In this document: piece after piece, positions 8,746 to 16,744 of the stretch
Layout of the letters: each line of letters starts with the position of its first letter
How positions within the stretch are numbered: the first letter of the stretch is position 1
Source of the DNA: Microbacterium sp. CBA3102
GTDB taxonomy: Bacteria; Actinomycetota; Actinomycetes; Actinomycetales; Microbacteriaceae
Direction of reading: 5' to 3'
Length of the DNA: 64,000 nucleotides
NCBI RefSeq assembly: GCF_007954505.1
Contig: NZ_CP042412.1
Coordinates: 1,302,001-1,366,000 of the forward strand
The notes under the pieces: model-generated
The model's input: the letters and a program-made list of their open reading frames with translations, nothing else
The model's database searches: none
Told to the model about the DNA's origin: nothing
Translations under genes and position numbers: made by a program

Positions 8746-9402
8746 TCAGGCGGTGAAGTACGAGCTCGTGGCGTTGTCGAGGATGCGCTGCATGCCGTGC
8801 ATCCAGTTGAGCTTGAGGGCGTCGACGGCGCCGGGGATGTCGCCGTCGGCGAGGTGGCGGGCGATCTCGGCGTGCTCGGCGGCGACGCGTTCGACCTTGA
8901 CGTCTTCGGGGACCAGCAGGGACTCGTAGCGGTGGAACGAGCTGCGCACGTTGTCGATCACGGCCAGGAGCCGGGTGTTCGGGCAGGCGGACAGCATCAC
9001 GCTGTGCCACTCGTCGTCCTTGGTGATGACCAGCTGGTGCTCCACGAGCTCGTCGGCGAAGGCTTCGGCCATCTCCTTGAGTCGGATCCCGATCACGCGC
9101 AGTTCCTCGGGCGGGCTCAGCTCGAGCGCCAGGCTCTCGAGTGCAGCCATGACCGGCGCGAGGTCGCGGAACTCGGACGCGCTGAGCGGGACGAAGCGGA
9201 AGCCCTTGCCGTTCTCGCTCTCGATCTGGCCCTCGGACTCGAGGGCGATGAGCGCTTCACGCAGGGGGGTGCGGCTCACGCCGAGTTCGGTGGCGAGCTG
9301 GACCTCGTTGATGCCTTCGCCGGGCTGCACGAGTCCGGCGCGCATACGGGTCAGCAACTCCTGCCGAACCTGCGAGCGCAGGTTCTTGCGTTCGATCGCC
9401 AT
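8746..9402 (-). CDS. GntR-family regulator with FCD domain
   Basis: The 218-residue protein has an N-terminal winged helix (about 5-72; VQLATELGVSRTPLREALIA is the recognition region, and FRFVPLSASEF is the wing/linker). An all-helical FCD ligand-binding domain follows (about 78-210), with D/H metal-ligand candidates in KDDEWHSVM and AAEHAEIARHL. FCD regulators sense sugar acids or other carboxylates. The gene lies between two identical candidate operators (3741-3753, 9473-9485) and is divergent from operon 2. I infer that it represses both operons and responds to a product of the glycoside pathway. Confidence 0.85.
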   Translation of the reverse strand: MAIERKNLRSQVRQELLTRMRAGLVQPGEGINEVQLATELGVSRTPLREALIALESEGQIESENGKGFRFVPLSASEFRDLAPVMAALESLALELSPPEELRVIGIRLKEMAEAFADELVEHQLVITKDDEWHSVMLSACPNTRLLAVIDNVRSSFHRYESLLVPEDVKVERVAAEHAEIARHLADGDIPGAVDALKLNWMHGMQRILDNATSSYFTA

Positions 9403-9440
9403 GCGTCCCCTCTTCTGCCGCCTGCCCGTCAGCCTATGGG

Positions 9441-9485
9441 TTGACGGGCCTCGGGCGACGTCCTAGTGTGTTGTATACAGAATAC
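9441..9485 (+). promoter_or_regulatory. Promoter and GntR operator of operon 2
   Basis: A -35 TTGACG (9441-9446) and -10 TAGTGT (9464-9469) are spaced by 17 bp. GTATACAGAATAC lies at 9473-9485, just after the -10, where a bound repressor would block open-complex formation. The 13-mer is identical to that at 3741-3753. The divergent regulator gene begins at 9402, so autoregulation from the same site is possible. Confidence 0.75.
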
Positions 9486-9551
9486 AGCTGATCGCGGATT
9501 CGCACCAGTGCACCGCCGGATCAGCCGGTCATGACTCAGAGAGGAGGCTTC

Positions 9552-11633
9552 GTGCCCGCACCCGGTGGCGACCAGCCCGCCCGACGCGTCCGCCTCGACG
9601 CCCTCGCCTACGGCGGCGACTACAACCCCGACCAGTGGTCGGAGGAGACCTGGCACGAAGACATCCGCCTCATGCGCGAGGCCGGCGTGAACATGGTGAG
9701 CCTGCCGATCTTCAGCTGGCCGCAGCTCGAACCCGAGCCCGGCGTCTACGACTGGGCGTGGCTCGACCGCATCCTCGATCTGCTGTGGGACGCCGGCATC
9801 GCGATCGACCTCGCCACCGCCACCGCGACCCCGCCGTCCTGGCTGCTGCGGGCCCATCCCGAGATGGTGCCGTGGGATTCCGACGGGCACCGGCTCGAGT
9901 TCGGCTCCCGTCAGACCTACTGCCCCTCGTCGCCGATCTGGCGCGAGAACGTCGCCCGCATGACTCGCGCGATGGCGGAGCGCTACGGGGAGCACCCCGG
10001 CCTCGCGATGTGGCACATCTCGAACGAGTACGGCGATCACACCTCACGCTGCTGGTGCCCCGAGTCGGCCAGGCACTTCCGCCGCTGGCTGCAGGATCGC
10101 TATGGAGACCTCGACGGGCTGAACGAGGCCTGGGGCGTGAACGTCTGGGGCCAGCGCTACACCTCCTGGGAGCACATCGAGACGCCGAAGAAGGCGCCGG
10201 GCCCGATCAACCCGACCCAGCTGTTGGACTTCGAGCGGTTCTCGTCCGACGCCCTGCGGGAGCTGTTCCAGGTGGAGATCGACGTGCTGCGGGAGGTCAC
10301 GCCCGACATCGCGGTCACCACGAACTTCATGAGCATGTTCCGCGACCTCGACTACTGGGACTTCGCCGCGATCGAAGATGTCGTGACCGACGACGCCTAT
10401 CCGGAACCCGCAGACCCGACCTCGCACGTCGGTGCCGCCCTCAACTACGGCCTCATGCGCTCGCTCAAGGGCGGACAGCCCTGGCTGCTGCTGGAATCCT
10501 CGGCGAGCGCGACCAGCTGGCGCGACGTGAACGTGCCCAAGGCGCCGGGCAAGATCCGCATCGAGAGCCTGCAGGCGGTCGCCCACGGCTCGGACGCCGT
10601 CATGTTCTTCCAGTGGCGCCAGGCCAAGTACGGCCAGGAGAAGTTCCACTCCTCGATGCTCGGTCACCGGGGGGAGCGCTCGCGCAGCTTCCGGGAGACC
10701 AAGGAGCTGGGCAATGAACTGAAGAGGCTCGAGCCGGTTCGCGGCACCCGGGTGCGCTCGCGCGTGGCGCTGGTCGTGGACTGGGACTCGTGGTGGGGGA
10801 CCAGTGCCGTGGAGTCGCTGCCCTCGCAGAGACTGCAGTGGGCGCAGCAGGCCCGGGCCTGGCACCGCGCGCTGTACACGCTCGGACAGCCGGTGGATGC
10901 CGTGCGCGCCACGGGGCCGTTCGACGCGTACGACGTGGTCGTGGTGCCGAACCTCTACATCGTCGAACAGCCGCAGGCCGACGCGTTGCGCACCTTCGTG
11001 GAGCGCGGAGGACACCTCGTCGTCGGACCGTTCTCGGGAGTGGTGGATGCGACCGAGAAGGTGCACGACGGCGGAGCACCCGGGCCGCTGCGCGATCTTC
11101 TGGGCATCGAGGTCGACGAGCAGTGGCCGATCGCCGACGGGCTGACCGAGAGCATCGACTACGCCGGCGAGATCCTGACGGTGCCGTCGTGGAGCGAGTG
11201 GCTCGAAACGGATGACGACGTCGAGGTGCGCGGCCGCTATGCCGGTGGCGAGCTCGACGGTCTGCCCGCCGTGACCCATCGCGCGGAAGGCCGGGGATCC
11301 GCCTGGTACGTCAGCGCGATGTTCGACGCCGCAGGTCTGCTCCCGGTGTTCCGCGACGTGCTGCGCAGGGCCGGCGTCCCCGCCAGGGAGCACACCGATG
11401 TCGAGGTCGAGGCGGTCACCCGCGCCGACGACACCACGGACTACACCTTCTACCTCAACCACGGACGCGCACCCGTGACGTTCGAGATCCCGACCCCGGG
11501 AGTCGACCTGCTCACCGGTCTGCGCCATACGGACCGACTGGAGCTCGATCGATACGGCGTCGCCGTGCTCGCCGCGCCCCGCGCCGAATCCATCCCCTTT
11601 GCCACCCTGATCCCTGTGAAGGAGGACGCATGA
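9552..11633 (+). CDS. GH42 beta-galactosidase
   Basis: The enzyme is about 693 residues and has the GH42 layout. A TIM barrel starts at ALAYGGDYNPDQWSEETW. The acid/base Glu is in WHISNEYGDH and the nucleophile Glu in WLLLESSASATSW. A Cys cluster (TYCPSS, then CWCPES) forms the family's zinc site. A trimerisation domain and a C-terminal beta domain follow. I choose the GTG at 9552 because AGAGGAGG lies directly before it; an ATG at 9531 in the same frame would add seven residues but has no such site. It has no signal peptide, so it acts in the cytoplasm on imported galactosides or related glycosides. It is the first gene of GntR operon 2. Confidence 0.9.
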   Translation: MPAPGGDQPARRVRLDALAYGGDYNPDQWSEETWHEDIRLMREAGVNMVSLPIFSWPQLEPEPGVYDWAWLDRILDLLWDAGIAIDLATATATPPSWLLRAHPEMVPWDSDGHRLEFGSRQTYCPSSPIWRENVARMTRAMAERYGEHPGLAMWHISNEYGDHTSRCWCPESARHFRRWLQDRYGDLDGLNEAWGVNVWGQRYTSWEHIETPKKAPGPINPTQLLDFERFSSDALRELFQVEIDVLREVTPDIAVTTNFMSMFRDLDYWDFAAIEDVVTDDAYPEPADPTSHVGAALNYGLMRSLKGGQPWLLLESSASATSWRDVNVPKAPGKIRIESLQAVAHGSDAVMFFQWRQAKYGQEKFHSSMLGHRGERSRSFRETKELGNELKRLEPVRGTRVRSRVALVVDWDSWWGTSAVESLPSQRLQWAQQARAWHRALYTLGQPVDAVRATGPFDAYDVVVVPNLYIVEQPQADALRTFVERGGHLVVGPFSGVVDATEKVHDGGAPGPLRDLLGIEVDEQWPIADGLTESIDYAGEILTVPSWSEWLETDDDVEVRGRYAGGELDGLPAVTHRAEGRGSAWYVSAMFDAAGLLPVFRDVLRRAGVPAREHTDVEVEAVTRADDTTDYTFYLNHGRAPVTFEIPTPGVDLLTGLRHTDRLELDRYGVAVLAAPRAESIPFATLIPVKEDA

Positions 11634-13018
11634 CCGCCCCGTTCGTGCATCCGTACATCCCCAACACCGCGCCCGAGTCCCGTGCGGCGATGCTCGCCGC
11701 CGTGGGCGCCGCGTCGGTCGACGAGTTCTACGCCGACATCCCGGCCGGTCTCCGGCTCGGGCGGCCGCTCGATCTGCCGGCCCCGTTCGTGGCGGAACAG
11801 GACCTGGCCCGCCACGTGCGCGCACTGCTCGCGAGGAACCGCTCGACGCAGGAGCGGCTGAGCTTCCTCGGTGCCGGCACCTACCACCACTACGTACCGG
11901 CGGTCGTCGATGAGGTCATCGGACGCAGCGAGTTCCTGACCGCCTACGCCGGCGAGCCCTATGAGGACCACGGCCGCTTCCAGGCGCTGTTCCAGTACCA
12001 GTCGCTGATGGCCGAGCTGCTCGAGATGGACGTCGTGAACGTGCCGACCTACGACGGCTACCAGGCGACCGCGACCGGCCTCACCATGTCGGGGCGCCTC
12101 ACCGGCCGCGGACGGGTGCTGGTCGTGAGCGATGTGCTCCCTGCGAAGCTCGCGAAGGTGCACGACTACGTCCGCGCCCACCTCACGCTCGAGCACCTGC
12201 CGACAGTCGGCGGCACCGCCGACGTCGATGCGATCCGCGCCGCGCTGGGCGATGACGTGGCCGCGGTCTGGGTCGAGACCCCCAGCGCCACCGGCGCCGT
12301 GGAAGCCGCGCTGCAGGACATCGCGGATGCCGCGCACGCGGTGGGCGCCGTGCTCGTGGTCGGCACCGACCCCATCGGCTACGGCGTCCTCACCCCGCCC
12401 GCCGTCTCGGGAGCGGACATCGTCACCGGTGACATCCAGTCCCTCGGCCTGCACCAGTGGTTCGGCGGCGCCCACGGCGGGTTCATCGCCGTCCACGACG
12501 ACCCGCGGTTCGTGATGGAGATGCCGTCGCGACTGTTCGGGCTCGCGACCACCGACGTTCCCGGCGAGTACGGCTTCGGCGACGTCGCGTACGACCGCAC
12601 CTCCTTCGCGCATCGCGAGGAGGGGAAGGAATGGGTCGGCACGGCCGCCGCCCTCTGGGGCATCGCCGCCGGGGTCTACCTGGCGCTGATGGGTCCCGCC
12701 GGCATGGCGGAGCTCGGCGAGGTGCTGCTCGCCCGCACCCGATACGCCCAGCAGGCGCTCGCCGCGGTTCCTGGCGTCTCGCTCGACGACGACGCCGTGC
12801 ACCTCCGCGAATTCACCGTGACGTTCAGCGAGGTCACGGCGGACGCGGTCGTCGCGACGCTCCGCGCCCGCGGCATCGAACCCGGCGTGGTCGTGGGCGA
12901 GCACCGCCTGCTCGTCTGCGTCACCGAACTCACCTCCCAGGCCGACATCGACACTCTGGCGGGCGCGCTCGCTGAGGTCACGGCCTCCGATCTCGCTGCG
13001 AAGGAGCAGAACCGATGA
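11630..13018 (+). CDS. GcvPA-like (P-protein subunit 1 homologue)
   Basis: The 462-residue protein aligns with glycine dehydrogenase subunit 1: SFLGAGTYHHYVPAVVDEVI, EFLTAYAGEPYEDHGRFQAL, and GDIQSLGLHQWFGGAHGGF. The family's usual block (EQHIRREKATSNICT in canonical proteins) is replaced here by TSFAHREEGKEWVGT (about 324-338). That is a marked divergence near the active site. Canonical GcvPA/GcvPB decarboxylates glycine onto the lipoyl H-protein. No gcvH or gcvT is in this window, and the gene overlaps a GH42 galactosidase and gcvPB by four bases each. A related but different substrate is likely. Automated annotation would call it gcvPA. Confidence 0.75.
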   Translation: MTAPFVHPYIPNTAPESRAAMLAAVGAASVDEFYADIPAGLRLGRPLDLPAPFVAEQDLARHVRALLARNRSTQERLSFLGAGTYHHYVPAVVDEVIGRSEFLTAYAGEPYEDHGRFQALFQYQSLMAELLEMDVVNVPTYDGYQATATGLTMSGRLTGRGRVLVVSDVLPAKLAKVHDYVRAHLTLEHLPTVGGTADVDAIRAALGDDVAAVWVETPSATGAVEAALQDIADAAHAVGAVLVVGTDPIGYGVLTPPAVSGADIVTGDIQSLGLHQWFGGAHGGFIAVHDDPRFVMEMPSRLFGLATTDVPGEYGFGDVAYDRTSFAHREEGKEWVGTAAALWGIAAGVYLALMGPAGMAELGEVLLARTRYAQQALAAVPGVSLDDDAVHLREFTVTFSEVTADAVVATLRARGIEPGVVVGEHRLLVCVTELTSQADIDTLAGALAEVTASDLAAKEQNR

Positions 13019-14598
13019 GCCTCCCCGTCGCCCCCAAGCCCGCGCTGCGCCGTTTCCAACAGGCTCGCTGGGACGAGCCGATCATCTTCGAACTGACCAC
13101 TCCCGGCGAACGCGGTGTGCTGGTCACGCAGGTCGAGCCCGGCGTGCGCGCGGCGGTGGGGGATGTGGTCGCCGCGCTGCCGTCCTCCCTGCGTCGGGCC
13201 GCGAAGCCGAAGCTCCCCGAGATGGGCCAGATGCGTGTGCTCAAGCACTACCTGCGCCTGTCGCAGGAGAACCTCGGCGCCGACTTCAACGTCGACATCG
13301 GCCAGGGAACGTGCACCATGAAGTACGCGCCGAAGATCAACGACCAACTTGCGAACACGCCGCAGCTCACCGCGATGCACCCTCATCAGGACCCGGCAGA
13401 CGCGCAGGGCGTGCTCGAGATCGTCTGGCAGCTGGAGCGGATGCTCGCCGAGATCTCCGGCATGGACGAGGTCTCCCTCCACACGCAGGGCGGATCGGCG
13501 GCGATCTGGGCGAACATCGCGATGATCCGCGCTTTCCACGAGGCGAACGGAGAGGGCGAGCAGCGCCGCGAAGTCATCACCACGATCTTCAGCCACCCCT
13601 CGAACGCGGCGGCCGCGAAGGCCGCCGGGTACGAGGTCATCACCGTGTATCCCGATGCCGAGGGATACCCCTCGCTCGATGCGCTGAAGGCAGCGCTCTC
13701 GCCGCGCACCGCGGCCATCATGGTCACCAACCCCGAAGACACCGGCATCTACAATCCGGCGATCCGCGAGTGGGTGGACGCCGCGCACGCCGTGGGCGCC
13801 CTCGCCTCTTACGACCAGGCCAACGCCAACGGGATCCTCGGCATCACACGTGCCCGCGACGCCGGGTTCGACGTGTGCCATTTCAACCTGCACAAGACGT
13901 TCGGCACTCCGCACGGCAGCGGGGGCCCCGGCTCGGGCGCGAACGCCGTGAGCGCGGCGCTCGCCCCGTTCCTGCCGGGACCGCGAGTGGTGCGTGCGGA
14001 TGACGGGACGTTCGCGGTGGCCGAGGCGGGCGAGCTGTCGATCGGCGCGGTCGGGCCCTTCTTCGGGGTGATCCCCGCGCTCGTGAAGGCCTACTCGTGG
14101 ATCATGGCACTGGGGTCGGAGGGCCTGCTGGCCGCCGCCGAGACCGCCGTGCTGAACAACAACTACCTGATGGCGAAGGTGCTCGCGATTCCCGGAGCCT
14201 CCGCGCCCTACGCGACCGGGCGTCGGCGGATCGAGCAGGTGCGCTACTCGTGGGAGGAGCTCTCCCGGGAGACCGGGATCTCATCCGAGGAGATCGGTGT
14301 GCGCATGACCGACTTCGGCATGCACTACTGGACCAGCCACCACCCCTACGTGGTGCCCCAGCCGTTCACGCTCGAACCGACGGAGTCTTACTCCCTCGCC
14401 GAGCTCGACGAGTATGCGGCGACCCTCGCCGAAGTCGCACGCGAGGCACGGGAGACCCCCGAGGTGGTGCGCACCGCCCCGCACAACCAGACCGTGCACC
14501 ACACGCACCACGACGATCTGGACGACCCCGACCGCTGGGCGGTCACGTGGCGCGCGTATCAGCGGAAGTACTTCCCCGCGGAGTCCGACGCGTCGTGA
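13015..14598 (+). CDS. GcvPB-like PLP subunit (P-protein subunit 2 homologue)
   Basis: The 527-residue PLP enzyme carries the Schiff-base lysine K294 in HFNLHKTFGTPHG and the glycine-rich GSGGPGSGANAV loop. It also has the family's GTCTMKYAP block (about 98-106) and VSLHTQGGSAAIWANI. It is the catalytic half of a split P-protein. The gene starts at an ATGA overlap with the GcvPA-like gene and ends at a GTGA overlap with the NAD-kinase-like gene, so all are made together. Most actinobacterial glycine cleavage systems use one fused P-protein of about 950 residues. The split form inside a sugar operon suggests a separate catabolic role. Confidence 0.78.
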   Translation: MSLPVAPKPALRRFQQARWDEPIIFELTTPGERGVLVTQVEPGVRAAVGDVVAALPSSLRRAAKPKLPEMGQMRVLKHYLRLSQENLGADFNVDIGQGTCTMKYAPKINDQLANTPQLTAMHPHQDPADAQGVLEIVWQLERMLAEISGMDEVSLHTQGGSAAIWANIAMIRAFHEANGEGEQRREVITTIFSHPSNAAAAKAAGYEVITVYPDAEGYPSLDALKAALSPRTAAIMVTNPEDTGIYNPAIREWVDAAHAVGALASYDQANANGILGITRARDAGFDVCHFNLHKTFGTPHGSGGPGSGANAVSAALAPFLPGPRVVRADDGTFAVAEAGELSIGAVGPFFGVIPALVKAYSWIMALGSEGLLAAAETAVLNNNYLMAKVLAIPGASAPYATGRRRIEQVRYSWEELSRETGISSEEIGVRMTDFGMHYWTSHHPYVVPQPFTLEPTESYSLAELDEYAATLAEVAREARETPEVVRTAPHNQTVHHTHHDDLDDPDRWAVTWRAYQRKYFPAESDAS

Positions 14599-15914
14599 TC
14601 GGACTCGTCGTCAATCCTGTCGCCGGAGTCGGTGGGCCCGCGGGCCTCGCCGGCTCCGACGGTGCGGACGTGCAGCACCTCGCCCTCGCGCGCGGTGCCC
14701 GCTCCCGCGTGCAGGAGCGGGCGGCCCTGGCTCTGACGGAACTCGCCGCACGGCATCCAGGACTCGTGGTCGCGACCGCAGACGGAGCGATGGGAGCCGA
14801 TGCCGTCCGTGCGGCGGGGCTCGTGCCCCGGGTGGTGTGGGCTCCCGGTCGCGCGACAGCCGGTGCCGACACGACCGCCGCTGCCGACACGACCGCCGCG
14901 GTGGGCGCGCTCGCCGCCGCCGGTGCTGACCTGATCCTCGTGGTCGGTGGGGACGGGACCCTGCGGGACGCGTGCGCCGGGCTCGATGCGGCCGCCTCCT
15001 TCGACTCGATGCAGGACGACACGCCAGATGCAGGACGATCCGCCGGTGAAGGCTCCGACATCTGGCGTGTCGTCCTGCAAGTGGAGTCGGGTGCGGGGGA
15101 GGCCGGGGCTGCGGGGGCGGCGGCTGCGGGTGCGGCGGCGGCGGGTGCGGTGGCGGCGGGTGCGGTGGTGCCCGCCGTGCTCGGGGTTCCGGCGGGCGTG
15201 AAGATGTACTCGCCCGTGTTCGCGGTCAGCCCGCGGGCGGCCGGGGCGATCGCGGCCGACTGGATCGACCGGGACGGACTTCCCACCGACGACCGCGAAG
15301 TGCTCGACATCGACGAGGCAGCGATGCGGCAGGCTCGTGTCGACCCGACGCTGTACGGGATGCTCCGGGTGCCCTACCGCGCCGGACGGACGCAGGCACG
15401 GAAGGCCGCGACGCCGGTCACCGAGGCCGCCGCCGTCGAAGCCGCCGCGCGGGGAGCCGTGGCGCGCATGCTCCCGGGCGTCCGCTATCTGCTCGGACCC
15501 GGCGGCACGACGGCCGAGATCGCGAGGCAGCTCGGCGTCGAAGGATCCCCCCTCGGTGTCGACGTCGTCCTCGACGGTGCCGTGCGCGTGCGGGGAGCCA
15601 GCGAGCAGGAGCTCCTCGCCCAGATCGCGCAGGGCCCGGCCCAGGCCGTGATCACCGTGATCGGCGGCCAGGGGTTCCTGCTCGGGCGGGGCAACCAGCA
15701 GCTCTCGGCCGCGGTCCTGCGCGCCATCGGCCCCGATCCGCTCCTGGTCGTCGCACCGGAGCAGAAGCTCATCGACCTGCACGGCCGGCCCCTTCTCGTC
15801 GACACCGGCGACCCTGATCTGGATGCGAGACTCGCCGGACACGTGCGCATCATCACCGGTGTCGGCACCCGCAGCCTCTACGCCGTGACTGCCCCCGAAC
15901 TGACCCCCGCCTGA
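14595..15914 (+). CDS. COG3199-type ATP-NAD kinase family protein with inserted palindrome
   Basis: The 439-residue protein begins at GTG (MIGLVVNPVAGVGGPAGLAG), the P-loop-like start of this family. It has the kinase motif VVGGDGTLRDAC (about 117-128), LGVPAGVKMYSPVFAVSP, and the C-terminal VITVIGGQGFLLGRGNQQLS. Relatives are predicted ATP-NAD or diacylglycerol-type kinases whose substrates are mostly unknown. Between GGDGTLRDACAGL and VPAVLGVPAGV there is an extra block of about 60 residues. It is encoded by a perfect palindrome (15010-15079) plus an Ala/Gly repeat, and it keeps the frame. The gene sits in the GcvP-like operon and may supply NADP(H) or phosphorylate a pathway intermediate. 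Confidence 0.72.
   Translation: MIGLVVNPVAGVGGPAGLAGSDGADVQHLALARGARSRVQERAALALTELAARHPGLVVATADGAMGADAVRAAGLVPRVVWAPGRATAGADTTAAADTTAAVGALAAAGADLILVVGGDGTLRDACAGLDAAASFDSMQDDTPDAGRSAGEGSDIWRVVLQVESGAGEAGAAGAAAAGAAAAGAVAAGAVVPAVLGVPAGVKMYSPVFAVSPRAAGAIAADWIDRDGLPTDDREVLDIDEAAMRQARVDPTLYGMLRVPYRAGRTQARKAATPVTEAAAVEAAARGAVARMLPGVRYLLGPGGTTAEIARQLGVEGSPLGVDVVLDGAVRVRGASEQELLAQIAQGPAQAVITVIGGQGFLLGRGNQQLSAAVLRAIGPDPLLVVAPEQKLIDLHGRPLLVDTGDPDLDARLAGHVRIITGVGTRSLYAVTAPELTPA
15010..15079. repeat. In-frame palindromic insertion inside the NAD-kinase-like gene
   Basis: Bases 15010-15030 and 15059-15079 are perfect 21-bp inverted repeats (left arm core GCAGGACGACACGCCAGATG). The spacer is 28 bases. The phrase GATGCAGGACGA also repeats directly at 15008 and 15028. 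The insert codes SMQDDTPDAGRSAGEGSDIW and falls at a loop between two conserved motifs. It is followed by a GCG/GGT-rich Ala-Gly repeat (about 15091-15175). The shape resembles the intergenic palindromes of this window. Confidence 0.8.
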
Positions 15915-15948
15915 CCGATCCGGCGGAACGAACCCGAAAGGACACCCC

Positions 15949-16707
15949 ATGCGTCTCGAGAACAAGAAGGCCATCGTCACCGGTGGCGCCGGAGGCATCG
16001 GTCGTGCCACGTCGCTCGCGCTTGCCGCGGAGGGCGCTGCCGTCGCCGTCGTCGACCTGAACGCGGAGGCGGCCGAAGGCGTCGCCGCGGAGATCCGTGC
16101 GGCGGGTGGCTCGGCCATCGCGATCGCCGCCGACGTCGCGAGCGAGGCCGACATCGAGCGGGTCATCGCCACCGCGGTGGCCGAGCTGGGCGGCGTGAAC
16201 GTCGTCTTCAACAATGCGGGCATCATCCGCCGCACCACGGCCGTGGAGACGACCGTCGAGGAGTGGGACCGGGTGTTCGGTGTGAACGTGCGGTCGATCT
16301 TCCTGATGTGCAAGCACATCGTGCCGATCATGGAAGCGGCCGGAGGCGGCTCGATCATCAACACGGGATCGGGGTGGGGCCTCAAGGGCGGAGGCCAGGC
16401 GATCTCGTACTGCGCGTCGAAGGGCGCCGTGGTGAACATGACCCGCGCGCTCGCGATCGACCACGGGCCCGCCGGCATCCGCGTGAACTCCGTCAATCCC
16501 GGAGACGTGAACACCGGGATGCTGCGCGACGAGGCGCGTCAGCTCGCGCAGGACACGAACGCCTTCCTCGCCGAGGCCGCCGACCGCCCGCTGCGCCGGA
16601 TGGGAGAGCCGAGCGAGGTCGCACAGGCCGTGGTGTGGCTCGCGAGCGACGACTCCTCGTACGTCACCGGATCGGCCCTGGTGGTGGACGGCGGCGGCAT
16701 CGCCTGA
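15949..16707 (+). CDS. Short-chain dehydrogenase/reductase (classical SDR)
   Basis: This 252-residue enzyme has the cofactor motif TGGAGGIG (11-18), the NNAG motif (88-91) and the active-site Y154-x3-K158 (SYCASK). A Ser (S139/S141) precedes them in INTGSGWG. Asp36 at the end of beta-2 (VVDLN) favours NAD over NADP. The family oxidises sugars, polyols or 3-oxo acids. It begins 34 bases after the NAD-kinase-like stop and closes the GntR operon. The likely job is oxidation of a sugar-derived alcohol, but the substrate is not readable from sequence. Confidence 0.85.
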   Translation: MRLENKKAIVTGGAGGIGRATSLALAAEGAAVAVVDLNAEAAEGVAAEIRAAGGSAIAIAADVASEADIERVIATAVAELGGVNVVFNNAGIIRRTTAVETTVEEWDRVFGVNVRSIFLMCKHIVPIMEAAGGGSIINTGSGWGLKGGGQAISYCASKGAVVNMTRALAIDHGPAGIRVNSVNPGDVNTGMLRDEARQLAQDTNAFLAEAADRPLRRMGEPSEVAQAVVWLASDDSSYVTGSALVVDGGGIA

Positions 16708-16744
16708 GCGAGGGGTGGGGCGGGGAAACTCGCGTAAAATCGGG

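Noticed and set aside
10044..11825. A 593-codon minus-strand frame opposite GH42
   Set aside because: Low-complexity, no domain, antisense to clear catalytic motifs of the galactosidase.
11630..14598. Ordinary glycine cleavage operon
   Set aside because: No gcvT or gcvH is present, the GcvPA active-site block is changed, and the neighbours are sugar genes.
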